The translations under genes were made by a program, and so were the position numbers. The notes below the pieces were generated by a model. The model saw nothing but the letters and a program-made list of their open reading frames with translations, was not told where the DNA came from and did no database searches. Below, piece by piece: positions 8,028 through 17,844 of a stretch of 64,000 nucleotides of DNA. Source of the stretch: Frigidibacter sp. SD6-1 (GTDB lineage: Bacteria > Pseudomonadota > Alphaproteobacteria > Rhodobacterales > Rhodobacteraceae). The stretch spans positions 248,001 to 312,000 of the forward strand of contig NZ_JARJNR010000002.1 in NCBI RefSeq assembly GCF_030143255.1. Direction: 5' to 3'. The first letter of the stretch is position 1, and every line of letters begins with the position of its first letter.

Positions 8028-8675
8028 TCAGGCCGGATGCGCAGGCAGGAGGCCGATCAAAATCAGCGCCTGACCGCTCCAGTAGGCGGTCCAGAGCAGG
8101 CGCTGGATAAGCGGGCGCATCCGGGCGCCCGGCGGCAGGACGAAGAGATCAAGCGCCAGAAGCGCGTCAGAGAGAACGAAAAGCAGCGCACCCGCCAGCG
8201 TGACCCCGAAACCCGGCGGCAGGCTCAGCGCCGCCAGCGCCATCAGCGTGATGATGACCACATAGGCCCTGACCGGCCAACGCAGCGCCCCGGTTTTCGG
8301 CGCGAGCCAGACCTCTGTCGAGAGCGCCAGGGCGATCAGCGGAAGCGCGAGGAAAGGCACGGGCGCACCGGCCCCCTGCCCCCAGAACTGCGCCGCATAG
8401 GCCAGATGACCAAGCCCGAAGGCGCCCATCCCGGCAAGGAAGGCCCGCTCGCCCGGCCGCGACAGAAGGAAATCGCCCAAGGCGCCAAGCGCCAGACCGA
8501 TGAGGACCGGCACCGGAGCGCCGAGGAGAAGGCCGAAGGGCAGAAGCGCCGCCACCGACAGAACCTTGACCGCCGATTTCACGCCCGAGACGGGCAGAAC
8601 GGCGAAACGCGCGCCATAGATCAGCGCGAGACCGAGCGCGAGGGCAAGGCAGGCAGCAGGCAGGAAAAGATCCAT
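8028..8675 (-). CDS. YhhN family membrane protein (lysoplasmalogenase-like)
   Basis: A 215-residue protein with about eight hydrophobic segments. The ALGDFLLSRPGERAFLAGMGAFGLGHLAYAAQF region and the late SDALLALDLF motif carry the conserved acidic residues of the YhhN/TMEM86 family, whose animal members hydrolyse the vinyl-ether bond of lysoplasmalogens. Bacterial members are mostly untested, so the activity is inferred. Same strand as ftsY but 59 nt upstream of it; may be transcribed separately. Confidence 0.85.
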   Translation of the reverse strand: MDLFLPAACLALALGLALIYGARFAVLPVSGVKSAVKVLSVAALLPFGLLLGAPVPVLIGLALGALGDFLLSRPGERAFLAGMGAFGLGHLAYAAQFWGQGAGAPVPFLALPLIALALSTEVWLAPKTGALRWPVRAYVVIITLMALAALSLPPGFGVTLAGALLFVLSDALLALDLFVLPPGARMRPLIQRLLWTAYWSGQALILIGLLPAHPA

Positions 8676-8777
8676 TCGGTCCCCGGTCGGAAGATGTGCA
8701 CCGGGACCATGCCCGGCGCCGCACCGCCGGGCAACCGTTCCCTCGCGTCGTCAGCCGCGAGAGGGGCCGCACTCAGG

Positions 8778-9056
8778 TCACGGGCGCAGAAGGATCGCGA
8801 CCGCGATGAAGCCGATCAGAAGGACCGCATCGACGATCCAGGCCCAGACCGGCAGGCGGGTATAGACCGCCCAGATCGTCGGCGGCGGGGCCGTCACCCG
8901 GACCGACCCGTTGTTGACGGCAAAACCGACGATGCCGGTAAAGACCGCCATCGCCGCGAAGATGTAGAAGGCAGGGAACGGGGTTAGCACACCCGCCACC
9001 ACGGCAGCGATACCGATCGCGATGGCGACTATCATTGCAAGAAGGGGGCTGTTCAT
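8778..9056 (-). CDS. small three-helix membrane protein
   Basis: A 92-residue hydrophobic protein with about three membrane helices (near residues 5-25, 28-45 and 67-88) and no recognised domain. The start at 9056 is supported by a GGAG Shine-Dalgarno sequence about 7 nt upstream; earlier in-frame starts would add a non-hydrophobic leader of 40 residues. Divergent from alkB across a 302-bp gap. Function unknown. Confidence 0.65.
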   Translation of the reverse strand: MNSPLLAMIVAIAIGIAAVVAGVLTPFPAFYIFAAMAVFTGIVGFAVNNGSVRVTAPPPTIWAVYTRLPVWAWIVDAVLLIGFIAVAILLRP

Positions 9057-9358
9057 GACTTTTCTCCGAAGGATGCTGAAAATGGACCCGGCGGCCAGGG
9101 AACGGACGAAATCGAACGGTGGACACTCCCGCCGGGCTGTCGGCATCATAGCAGATCGCAACTCCGGGCCGAACAACCTTCCGTTGCGTAAATCGTCGGG
9201 TATTCATGGCTTGACGCGCCCTTCGCATGGCTTCGCGCAGGTGGCGAGGCGCTCCTCGCGCCGCGCCCGAGGTGGCGAAGCCCGCTTGAGTCGCGCCCCC
9301 CGCTCGGGCAAGACTGCGGGCGCGATGGCGTTGCCAGCGCTGCCAAACGGAGGTTTCC
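9057..9358. other. 302-bp intergenic region between a membrane protein and alkB
   Basis: A divergent upstream region. I see no tRNA-like cloverleaf, no convincing hairpin with U-tract and no clear sigma-70 hexamers at proper spacing. The sequence is slightly less GC-rich around 9155-9210. It presumably holds both promoters and any regulator site for alkB, but I cannot point to one. Confidence 0.4.
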
Positions 9359-10438
9359 TTGCCCCTCAAGCGCCCGGACCTGTCTGTCCTTGCCCATCCC
9401 GCGCTGCGCTTCGCGCTGGCGGCTCTCCTGCCTGCGCTCCTTCTCGCGCTCGGCGCGGTCCTTGGCGGGGGCTGGGCCTTCCTCGGCTTTCTGTGGATGA
9501 CCGGCCTTGTCTTCGCGGGCGACCAGCTGGCGCGCTCGCTGGGTCTTTCCCAGCCGGAGATGCCGCGCGATCCGCTGTCGGACCGGGTGGTCCTGTCCGT
9601 TGGTGCCGCGCATTTCCCGTTCCTGGCCATCGTGCTTTACGGCCTGTCGGGCGGCACGGGGCTCGGGTTTTTCGGCTGGCTCTTCACCGCGATCGGCGCA
9701 GGCCTCTGGTGCGGGCAGGTATCGAATTCGGTCGCCCATGAGTTGATCCACCGGACCGAGCGCGCGCCGTTCGAGCTTGGCCGCTGGATCTATGTCTCGC
9801 TTCTCTACGGCCATCACACATCGGCGCACCGGCTGGTTCATCACCGCCATGTGGCCACGCCCGATGATCCGAACAGCGCAGCCTTCGGGGTAAGCTTCTA
9901 CGAATTCCTGATGCGCGCCGTGCCGGGGGAATTCATGGCAGGCTACGAGATGGAAAACAGCCTCAGGGCGGCGAAACCGGGCGGCAAGCCCGGCATCCAT
10001 CCTTACGTGATCTATGTGGGCGGCGGGTGCCTCTTCCTGATGGTCGTGGCCGAGCTCTTCGGGCTTTTCGGATTCCTCGCCTATCTCCTTCTCTGCGCGC
10101 ACGCGCAGTTGCAGCTTCTCCTGTCGGACTATGTCCAGCATTACGGGCTGGAACGCAGGAAGGCCGGGCCTGACGCCTATGAGCCCTTCGGGCCGGAGCA
10201 CAGCTGGGACGCGCCGGATTTCCTCTCGGGCCTGATGATGCTGAACGCGCCGCGCCATGCCGACCATCACGCCCATCCGGGGCGGAGTTTCGGCGAATTG
10301 CAGCTCTCGCCCGACGGCAAGGCGCCCCTCCTGCCCGCCTCGCTGCCGGTGATGGCGACGATCGCGCTGGTACCCTCCGTCTGGCACCGGATCATGGATG
10401 CGAGGATCAGCCGCATGCGGCGCGGATCACCGGCATGA
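9359..10438 (+). CDS. alkB: alkane 1-monooxygenase AlkB
   Basis: A 359-residue integral-membrane diiron hydroxylase that oxidises terminal carbons of alkanes. All histidine clusters of the family are present: HELIHR (127-132), HRLVHHRH (157-164), the YVQHYGL motif, and NAPRHADHHAHP near residue 300. About six membrane helices surround them. The start is TTG at 9359, with a strong GGAGG 5 nt upstream; the frame has no better ATG. The enzyme needs rubredoxin and rubredoxin reductase, neither of which is seen next door; the ferredoxin at 14.6-14.9 kb is of a different type. The 3' end overlaps the next start in an ATGA, suggesting translational coupling. Confidence 0.95.
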   Translation: MPLKRPDLSVLAHPALRFALAALLPALLLALGAVLGGGWAFLGFLWMTGLVFAGDQLARSLGLSQPEMPRDPLSDRVVLSVGAAHFPFLAIVLYGLSGGTGLGFFGWLFTAIGAGLWCGQVSNSVAHELIHRTERAPFELGRWIYVSLLYGHHTSAHRLVHHRHVATPDDPNSAAFGVSFYEFLMRAVPGEFMAGYEMENSLRAAKPGGKPGIHPYVIYVGGGCLFLMVVAELFGLFGFLAYLLLCAHAQLQLLLSDYVQHYGLERRKAGPDAYEPFGPEHSWDAPDFLSGLMMLNAPRHADHHAHPGRSFGELQLSPDGKAPLLPASLPVMATIALVPSVWHRIMDARISRMRRGSPA

Positions 10439-10836
10439 GGCCTGGGCTTGTGCTGGCGGCGGCGTTTCTCGCCGCGGGCGGCGCACTCGCCGATCCCTTG
10501 CCGCTTCAGGGCGAGGCATTCGACAAGGCGGTCACCGGCCGGACCTTTCACTATCGTGCGGGCCCGACCTCGTTCGGAACCGAGCAATATCTGCCGGGAC
10601 GGCGGGTGATCTGGGCCTATACGGGCGACGATTGCGTGAAGGGTGTCTGGTATCCCGAGGGTGAGGATATCTGCTTTCTGTACGAGGATCAGGAGGGGCC
10701 GGTCTGCTGGTCCTTTGCGACCACCGACACGGGTCTTGTGGCGCGATCGCTAGGCAATCCCGACCTGCCACCGCTGACCGGACGGCAGACCTTGCCCGGC
10801 ACTCTCGCATGTCTTGGACCCGACGTCGGGGTATAG
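10435..10836 (+). CDS. secreted cysteine-containing hypothetical protein, coupled to alkB
   Basis: A 133-residue protein with a Sec signal peptide (cleavage near ALA-DP, residue 19-20). The mature part has four cysteines (in DDCVKG, DICFLY, PVCWSF and LACLG), probably two periplasmic disulfides, and aromatic-rich beta-like stretches. The ATG overlaps the alkB stop (ATGA), so the two are probably translated together. No family is recognised with confidence. Whether it serves alkane oxidation or is a chance neighbour is unknown. Confidence 0.75.
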   Translation: MRPGLVLAAAFLAAGGALADPLPLQGEAFDKAVTGRTFHYRAGPTSFGTEQYLPGRRVIWAYTGDDCVKGVWYPEGEDICFLYEDQEGPVCWSFATTDTGLVARSLGNPDLPPLTGRQTLPGTLACLGPDVGV

Positions 10837-10873
10837 GGGCCGGTATTTCGTCCCGCGTGGCGCCCGCGCCGAC

Positions 10874-10899
10874 CCGCCGGGGATATTTGAAAACGAAAG
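10874..10899 (+). repeat. copy of the GGxGTATTT-type 3'-end element
   Basis: CCGCCGGGGATATTTG followed by AAAACGAAAG lies between the convergent ends of the secreted protein gene and xseA. It matches the family also seen at 13801, 26706, 26744 (-) and 50212 (-): a GC block, (G/A)TATTT, then a purine-rich tail. Confidence 0.5.
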
Positions 10900-10904
10900 A
10901 GAGA

Positions 10905-12401
10905 TCAGAAGAGTGTTCCCTGATCCGGCGGTGGCGGCTTCCTGGAACCTGCCTTCGGGCGGGCGCCCGTCGCGATGCGGCCGTCCTGGAACTCGATCTC
11001 CAGATGTGTCGCCCCTTCGGCAACCGCACGGCTGGTGACGATGCGGTCGTCGGCGCGGACGACGGCGAAGCCGCGTCTCAATGTCTCGCGGTAGCCAAGC
11101 GTCTGTCGGGTGCGATCCAGTGCAGAGAGATGGTCGAGGAGCGCCGCGAGGCGCGCGGAGACCGCCCGGTCAAGGGCCTGACCGAACCGCGCCAGATCGG
11201 CACGGCGCTGTCTGGCATCCTTCGTCTCATCCTCGAGCCTGCGGCGAAGCGCGGGGGCGAGGCGGGCGGAGAGCTGGCCGAGATGGCGCCGTTCCGCCTC
11301 GATGAAGCGTGTCAGCAGCGGCGGCTGGACGCGGGCGCTGATCCGCGTGAGCGCAGTGCGCTTGGCAAGGGCCGCCTGCCGCAGCGCGCCGGGCAGCCGG
11401 TCGGACCAGAGGTCGAGCCGCTGGCGCGCGTTGCCGGTCAGCGCCTCGGGGCGGCCGAGCCCGCGGGCAAGGTCGGAGAGGCGCTGCTGGCGCTGGTCGA
11501 GGCGCTGGCGCGTGGCGCGCGCAAGGCGGGCGGATTGTTCCTGCGTCCAGGCCAGAAGCTCCATCCGGACCGGCACCGCCATTTCGGCCGCTGCCGTGGG
11601 CGTGGGCGCGCGGCGGTCGGCGGCATGGTCGATGAGCGTCGTGTCGGTTTCATGGCCGACGGCCGAAATGAGCGGAATGGCCGAGCCAGCGGCGGCGCGC
11701 ACCACCTGTTCGTCATTGAAACCCCAGAGATCCTCGATCGAACCGCCGCCGCGCGCGACGATCAGAAGGTCGGGCCGCGGGATCGGGCCGCCCTTCTGCA
11801 GGGCATTGAAGCCCCGGATCGCGGCGGCAACCTCGGGGGCGCATTTCTCGCCCTGCACCGCCACTGGCCAGATCAGCACCCGGCGGGGGAAGCGGTCGCG
11901 CAGCCGGTGCAGGATATCGCGGATCACCGCGCCCGAGGGCGAGGTGACGACGCCGATGACCTCTGGCAGATAGGGGATCGGCTTCTTGCGGTCCGCCGCA
12001 AAGAGGCCCTCGGCGGCGAGCCGCGCTTTCAGCTTTTCCAGCATCATCATCAGGGCGCCCGCGCCGGCGGGCACGATATCCTCGACGATAAGCTGGTATT
12101 TCGACTGGCCGGGGAAGGTGGTGAGGCGGCCGGTGGCGATCACCTCCATCCCCTCCTCGGGCCGGACCGACATGCGCGCCGCCTGGCCTTTCCAGGACAC
12201 GGCGGCGATGACCGCGCGGTCATCCTTGAGGTCGAAATAGAGATGGCCCGAGGCGGGGCGCGAGACGCGGGAAATCTCACCCCTGACCCGGACATGGCCG
12301 AACTCGCCCTCGATCACCCGCTTCACCGCGCCGGAGATTTCCGAGACGGTGAATTCCGGGGCATTGCCGGGGCTGGGGGTGGCGTCTTCGAAAATGTCCA
12401 T
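10905..12401 (-). CDS. xseA: exodeoxyribonuclease VII large subunit
   Basis: A 498-residue large subunit of exonuclease VII, which degrades single-stranded DNA with the small subunit XseB. The N-terminal OB-fold (about residues 15-115: FTVSEISGAVKRVIEGEFGHVRVRGEIS) is followed by the catalytic region with GVVTSPSGAVIRD and DLLIVARGGGSIEDLWGFND, then GHETDTTLIDHAADRRAPTPTAAAE and a long coiled-coil C-terminal half. Start ATG at 12401. Divergent from purD across 70 bp. xseB is not adjacent. Confidence 0.96.
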   Translation of the reverse strand: MDIFEDATPSPGNAPEFTVSEISGAVKRVIEGEFGHVRVRGEISRVSRPASGHLYFDLKDDRAVIAAVSWKGQAARMSVRPEEGMEVIATGRLTTFPGQSKYQLIVEDIVPAGAGALMMMLEKLKARLAAEGLFAADRKKPIPYLPEVIGVVTSPSGAVIRDILHRLRDRFPRRVLIWPVAVQGEKCAPEVAAAIRGFNALQKGGPIPRPDLLIVARGGGSIEDLWGFNDEQVVRAAAGSAIPLISAVGHETDTTLIDHAADRRAPTPTAAAEMAVPVRMELLAWTQEQSARLARATRQRLDQRQQRLSDLARGLGRPEALTGNARQRLDLWSDRLPGALRQAALAKRTALTRISARVQPPLLTRFIEAERRHLGQLSARLAPALRRRLEDETKDARQRRADLARFGQALDRAVSARLAALLDHLSALDRTRQTLGYRETLRRGFAVVRADDRIVTSRAVAEGATHLEIEFQDGRIATGARPKAGSRKPPPPDQGTLF

Positions 12402-12471
12402 GTGCTGCGCTTGTCTGGCCTCGGCGATCACCTTATGACGCGCCCATCCAAAGGAAAAGCCGGGGGCGCGC

Positions 12472-13734
12472 ATGAATATCCTGATCCTGGGGGGCGGCGG
12501 GCGTGAACATGCGCTCGCGTGGGCGGTCAAGCAGAACCCCAAATGCGACCGGCTGATCGTGGCGCCGGGCAATGCCGGGATCGCGGCGATTGCCGAATGT
12601 GCCGATATCGACGTGCTGGACGGGGCGGCGGTGCTGGCTCTGGCGGTCGAGAATGCGGTCGATTTCGTCATCGTCGGGCCTGAGGCGCCCTTGGCCGCCG
12701 GGGTGGCGGATGCGCTGCGCGCGGGGGGCATCCTGACCTTCGGGCCCTCCGCAGCGGCGGCGCGGCTGGAGGCGTCGAAGGCCTTCACCAAGGAAGTGTG
12801 CGATGCGGCCGGTGCGCCCACGGCGGGCTGGGCGCGGTTTGCCGACAGGGACGCGGCGCTGGCCCATGTGCGTACGACGGGCGCGCCGATCGTGGTGAAG
12901 GCCGACGGGCTGGCGGCGGGCAAGGGGGTCGTGGTGGCGATGACGCTCCCGGAGGCAGAGGCTGCCATCGAGGACATGTTCGGCGGCTCGCTGGGCGCGG
13001 CGGGCGCCGAGGTGGTGATCGAGGAATTCATGGGCGGCGAGGAAGCCTCGCTCTTTGTCCTCTCTGACGGGACGGAGGTGCTGGAGATCGGCACGGCCCA
13101 GGACCACAAGCGCGTGGGCGACGGCGATACCGGCCCGAACACCGGCGGCATGGGCGCCTATTCGCCGGCGCCGGTCCTGACCGATGCGGTGCTGAAGCAG
13201 GCGATGGACGAGATCGTGCGGCCAACGGTCGCCGAGATGGCACGGCGGGGGACGCCGTTTCAGGGCGTGCTCTACGCGGGCCTGATGATCGAGAAAGGCC
13301 GCGCTCGGCTGGTCGAATATAACGTCCGTTTCGGCGATCCCGAGGCCCAGGTCCTGATGATGCGGATGGGGGCGCAGGCCTTGGATCTGATGCTCGCCTG
13401 CGCCGAGGGGCGGTTGGCGGGGGCGCGGGTGAACTGGGCCGAGGATCATGCGCTGACGGTGGTGATGGCGGCCGGGGGCTACCCCGGCAGCTACCGGAAG
13501 GGGACCGAGATCCGCGGGCTGGGCGATTTGCCCGAGACCTCGTCGGAGATGGTCTTTCATGCAGGCACGGTCGCGCGCGACGGCAAGGTTATGGCCAATG
13601 GCGGGCGGGTCCTGAACGCCACGGCGCGCGGGGCGAGCCTCGCCGAGGCGCAGGCTCGGGCCTACGGGCTCGTGGACCGGATCGACTGGCCCGAGGGCTT
13701 CTGCCGCCGCGATATCGGCTGGCGGGCGCTTTAG
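12472..13734 (+). CDS. purD: phosphoribosylamine--glycine ligase
   Basis: A 420-residue ATP-grasp enzyme that joins glycine to phosphoribosylamine, step 2 of purine synthesis; cytosolic. The N-domain starts NILILGGGGREHALAWA; the ATP-grasp part has VVKADGLAAGKGVVVA, EEFMGGEEASLF, and HKRVGDGDTGPNTGGMGAYSP; the VRFGDPEAQVLM motif binds metal. Full length for the family. purA lies about 22 kb away. Confidence 0.97.
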   Translation: MNILILGGGGREHALAWAVKQNPKCDRLIVAPGNAGIAAIAECADIDVLDGAAVLALAVENAVDFVIVGPEAPLAAGVADALRAGGILTFGPSAAAARLEASKAFTKEVCDAAGAPTAGWARFADRDAALAHVRTTGAPIVVKADGLAAGKGVVVAMTLPEAEAAIEDMFGGSLGAAGAEVVIEEFMGGEEASLFVLSDGTEVLEIGTAQDHKRVGDGDTGPNTGGMGAYSPAPVLTDAVLKQAMDEIVRPTVAEMARRGTPFQGVLYAGLMIEKGRARLVEYNVRFGDPEAQVLMMRMGAQALDLMLACAEGRLAGARVNWAEDHALTVVMAAGGYPGSYRKGTEIRGLGDLPETSSEMVFHAGTVARDGKVMANGGRVLNATARGASLAEAQARAYGLVDRIDWPEGFCRRDIGWRAL

Positions 13735-13776
13735 GGTCTGAAGCAGGTTTCGTCCGGGCTTTGCCCGGCCGATCCG

Positions 13777-13832
13777 CGCGGGGGGCCCTGCCCCCCGCGA
13801 CCCCCCGGAGTATTTTTAGACAGAAAGTGAAA
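13777..13832. repeat. hairpin plus GGAGTATTT element after purD
   Basis: Arms CGCGGGGGG (13777-13785) and CCCCCCGCG (13791-13799) pair around CCCTG. They are followed at once by CCCCCCGGAGTATTTTT and a purine-rich tail to 13832. This two-part structure sits between the convergent purD and FG-GAP genes and is the fullest copy of the window's 3'-end repeat family. It may also end transcription of purD. Confidence 0.6.
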
Positions 13833-13837
13833 GAGTT

Positions 13838-14607
13838 TCAGTCGCAGCCCGGCAGGTTGGCGAAGCTCCCGGGGTCGCGATAGGCGGAAAGGTCGCGGCT
13901 GATCAGCGCGCCACCGGAAAGCGCGATGGCCACGACCCGCGTCCAGTCTGCATTGGCGGCAAGGATCGTCGGAACCCCGCCGCAGCGGGCGATGCCACCC
14001 TGGATGAAAGGATCACCGTACCGATGGTTGGTCAGGCCGCGCGCCTCGGCCACCGGGGCAAGCCGGTCACCGTCCAGCCGGACGATCTTCAGGATCTTGC
14101 CGAGGTGGGGGGTCTCTACATAGGCGATCTCGACCCGCCCGTCGCCGTCGAGGTCGGCGGCACCGACCGGCGCTAGCCAACGGTGGCGGGTGCCGATGAA
14201 CGGGGTTGCGGCGATGCGGCCCTTCCCGCCCCAGACCGCAAGACGGGAGCCCTGGGTAAGGCTCGATTCCACCACGATCACTTCAAGGTCGCCATCACCG
14301 TCGAGATCGGCAAGGCGGGGTGCCACATCTTCGAAAACGAGAGCATCGCCCGCGGGAAACTCGGTGCCATCAAGGCCCAGCGCCGCCCACTCATTGCCGG
14401 GACCCAGGGCCTCATGGTTGTAGCGCGTCGATGGCTGAGCGAAAGACGCGCGGGCGACGCCATCGCCCCCTGCCTCGGCTGCAGGGCTCACGCAGGCGGC
14501 CAGAAGCCCTGCAAGGGCGCCCACGGCGGCGAGAGCCGCCCGGCCAGACCATCTGGCGGCGGCAGCCGCCCGGCCAGACCATTCGGCGGCGGCAGCCGCC
14601 CGGGCCA

Positions 14608-14608
<1 letters not shown>
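13838..14608 (-). CDS. FG-GAP/VCBS repeat lipoprotein
   Basis: A 256-residue protein with a signal sequence and lipobox LLAAC near residue 40. Two calcium-binding-type repeats DLDGDGDLEVIVVES and DLDGDGRVEIAYVET mark a beta-propeller-like FG-GAP/VCBS domain, as found in exported adhesive or scaffolding proteins. The N-terminus is unusual: before the hydrophobic core are two 10-residue tandem copies (GRAAAAAxWS) encoded by a 30-bp DNA repeat. The ATG at 14608 overlaps the ferredoxin stop (TGATG), implying coupled translation. Role unknown. Confidence 0.8.
14520..14606. repeat. 30-bp tandem repeat inside a signal-sequence coding region
   Basis: A unit containing GGCGGCAGCCGCCCGGCCAG is repeated with a 30-bp period, with two near-perfect copies and a third partial copy that reaches the start codon. 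Each unit adds ten codons in frame to the N-terminus of the FG-GAP lipoprotein. Copy number could vary by slipped replication. Confidence 0.7.
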
Positions 14609-15974
<1,366 letters not shown>

Positions 15975-16000
15975 AAAAGGCGCCCCGCAGGGCGCCTTTT
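15975..16000. terminator. bidirectional intrinsic terminator
   Basis: AAAAGGCGCCC (15975-15985) pairs exactly with GGGCGCCTTTT (15990-16000) around a 4-nt loop, giving a GC stem with a T-run on both strands. It lies between the convergent EamA and degP-type genes and can serve both. Confidence 0.88.
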
Positions 16001-16017
16001 CCGGTAGGATTGCAGGA

Positions 16018-17505
16018 TCACTCGACCGAGATCGCGACGAAGCGCGGATCGCCCTCGCGCCGGATCAGGAGGAGGAGCGACTTGCGCCCCGCGTCCTTCG
16101 CCTCCTCGATCCGGCTTTCGATATCCTTGATCGAGGCGACGCGGGCCTGACCGGCCTCGGTGATCAGGTCGCCCGCGCGCAGGCCCTTGGCGAAGGCCTC
16201 GCTCGTCTGGTCGATGTCGGTGACCAGAAGGCCCTGATCTTCGGGCGAGAGATTCAGCTGGCTGCGCATCTCGTCGGTCAGCTCGTTCAGCTGCATGCCA
16301 AGGAGGTTCTTCTCCATCGGCTCGGTCGGGCTGGCCTTGGCGGGCACCGGCACGGCCTCGGCTTCCTCGCGGCGGCCAAGCGTGATGGTCAGCGCGACGC
16401 TTTCGCCGTTGCGCAGGACAGTGATCGGCACCGGCTTGCCGACCTCTGCATCGCCCACGGTGCGGACAAGCTCGCGCGAATCCTTCACCTCATGGCCATC
16501 GAACTCGACGATCACATCGCCGGACTCGACGCCCGCCTCTTTCGCCGGGCCATCCGGCACATCGGTCACAAGCGCGCCATGCGCGGCCTCAAGCCCCATC
16601 GCCTCGGCCACATCGGGCGTCACGTCCTGGATCTTCACGCCAAGCCAGCCGCGCCGGGTCTCGCCGAAATTCCGCAACTGATCGACGACTTTCGTCACCA
16701 CATTCGACGCCATCGAAAAGCCGATGCCGATCGAGCCGCCGGTCGGGCTGAGGATCGCGGTATTCACCCCGACCACCTCGCCGTTCATGTTGAAGAGCGG
16801 CCCGCCCGAATTGCCCTTGTTGATCGCCGCATCGGTCTGGATGAAATCGTCATAGGCGCCCTGCAGTTCGCGGTTGCGGGCCGAGATGATCCCGGCCGAG
16901 ACCGAGAAGCCCTGACCCAGCGGATTGCCCATCGCCATGACCCAGTCGCCGACGCGCATCCTGTCGCTGTCGCCGAAAGTGACGAAAGGCAGCGCCACGT
17001 CGCTTTCGACCTTCAGGACCGCGATATCGGTCTTGGGATCGGTACCCACCAGTTTCGCATCGAGCGTCTCGCCCGAGAAGAATTCGATCTGTATCTCGTC
17101 GGCGCCGTCGATCACATGGTTGTTGGTGACGATGAACCCGTCTTCCGAGATCACGAAGCCCGAGCCGAGCGCGTTGGCGCGCTGTGGCCCCCGGTTGCCC
17201 GGCCCGCCGAACCGGTCGCCGAACTGATCGTTGAATTCCTTGAAGAAATCTTCGAAGGGCGAGCCTTCCGGTACCATCGGGCCCGGCCCTGTTGGCGCTT
17301 CGACGACGGTCGATGTGGTGATGTTCACCACCGCCGGACTGACCTGGTCGGCGAGATCGGCAAAGCTTTCGGGGGCGCCGAAGGCCTCGACCTGCGGCGC
17401 CTGTACGGCGAGGTAGACAGCCGAAACGATGGCGATCCAGACCGTGCGCATCCCTTTTGCCTGCCTGCCATGGCGCGGCGCGGGAGCGAGGACTTGAAGT
17501 GTCAC
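16018..17505 (-). CDS. degP: DegP/HtrA-type periplasmic serine protease (Do family)
   Basis: A 495-residue envelope protease and chaperone. Catalytic triad H130 (TNNHV), D160 (KTDIAVLK) and S233 (GNSGGPL); two PDZ domains follow (about 260-360 and 390-480). An N-terminal signal or anchor runs from about 18 to 41. GTG at 17505 has AGGAG 7 nt upstream and keeps the basic n-region; an ATG 18 codons later is possible. Last gene of hflK-hflC-DUF2065-degP, consistent with a joint role in membrane-protein quality control. Ends before the shared terminator. Confidence 0.95.
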   Translation of the reverse strand: MTLQVLAPAPRHGRQAKGMRTVWIAIVSAVYLAVQAPQVEAFGAPESFADLADQVSPAVVNITTSTVVEAPTGPGPMVPEGSPFEDFFKEFNDQFGDRFGGPGNRGPQRANALGSGFVISEDGFIVTNNHVIDGADEIQIEFFSGETLDAKLVGTDPKTDIAVLKVESDVALPFVTFGDSDRMRVGDWVMAMGNPLGQGFSVSAGIISARNRELQGAYDDFIQTDAAINKGNSGGPLFNMNGEVVGVNTAILSPTGGSIGIGFSMASNVVTKVVDQLRNFGETRRGWLGVKIQDVTPDVAEAMGLEAAHGALVTDVPDGPAKEAGVESGDVIVEFDGHEVKDSRELVRTVGDAEVGKPVPITVLRNGESVALTITLGRREEAEAVPVPAKASPTEPMEKNLLGMQLNELTDEMRSQLNLSPEDQGLLVTDIDQTSEAFAKGLRAGDLITEAGQARVASIKDIESRIEEAKDAGRKSLLLLIRREGDPRFVAISVE

Positions 17506-17636
17506 GATGAAACTCCTGTTGTCTCTGGGCCTCGGGAAGAGAGGCACGGGTCTTTTCAACACTGTCGGCGGGCAGAAGGGAACTCACTCCCGGTCGCATG
17601 CCGTCAAAAAGTGGTGAGCGGACGGCGCGAAGTCAA

Positions 17637-17843
17637 TCAGCCGCCCGCCAAACCTACCAGCCAGATCGTGGCGACGCCCGTCGCGATGGCGGCGAGGCCC
17701 ATCAGTCGGCGGTTTTCCACCGAGATCCGGGACAGCAGCGCCAGTATCTCCTCGATCTTGCCGGGGGCCAGTGCCAGCACCAGCCCCTCGACGACGCACA
17801 GAAGGCCAAGGGCGAGGCCGATCTCGGTCAGCCCCAGGCCCAT
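17637..17843 (-). CDS. DUF2065 family small membrane protein (YjeT-like)
   Basis: A 68-residue protein with two membrane helices and the conserved central LLSRISVENRRLMGLAAIATG pattern of DUF2065. This family regularly sits beside hflC in proteobacteria, as here (1-nt gap to the hflC stop), which supports a function with the HflKC complex. No catalytic residues are visible. Confidence 0.85.
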   Translation of the reverse strand: MGLGLTEIGLALGLLCVVEGLVLALAPGKIEEILALLSRISVENRRLMGLAAIATGVATIWLVGLAGG

Positions 17844-17844
17844 G

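Noticed and set aside
17506-17562. An earlier start for the DegP-type protease at 17562
   Set aside because: It adds a Pro/Arg-rich leader ahead of the signal sequence; the GTG at 17505 has an AGGAG at good spacing.
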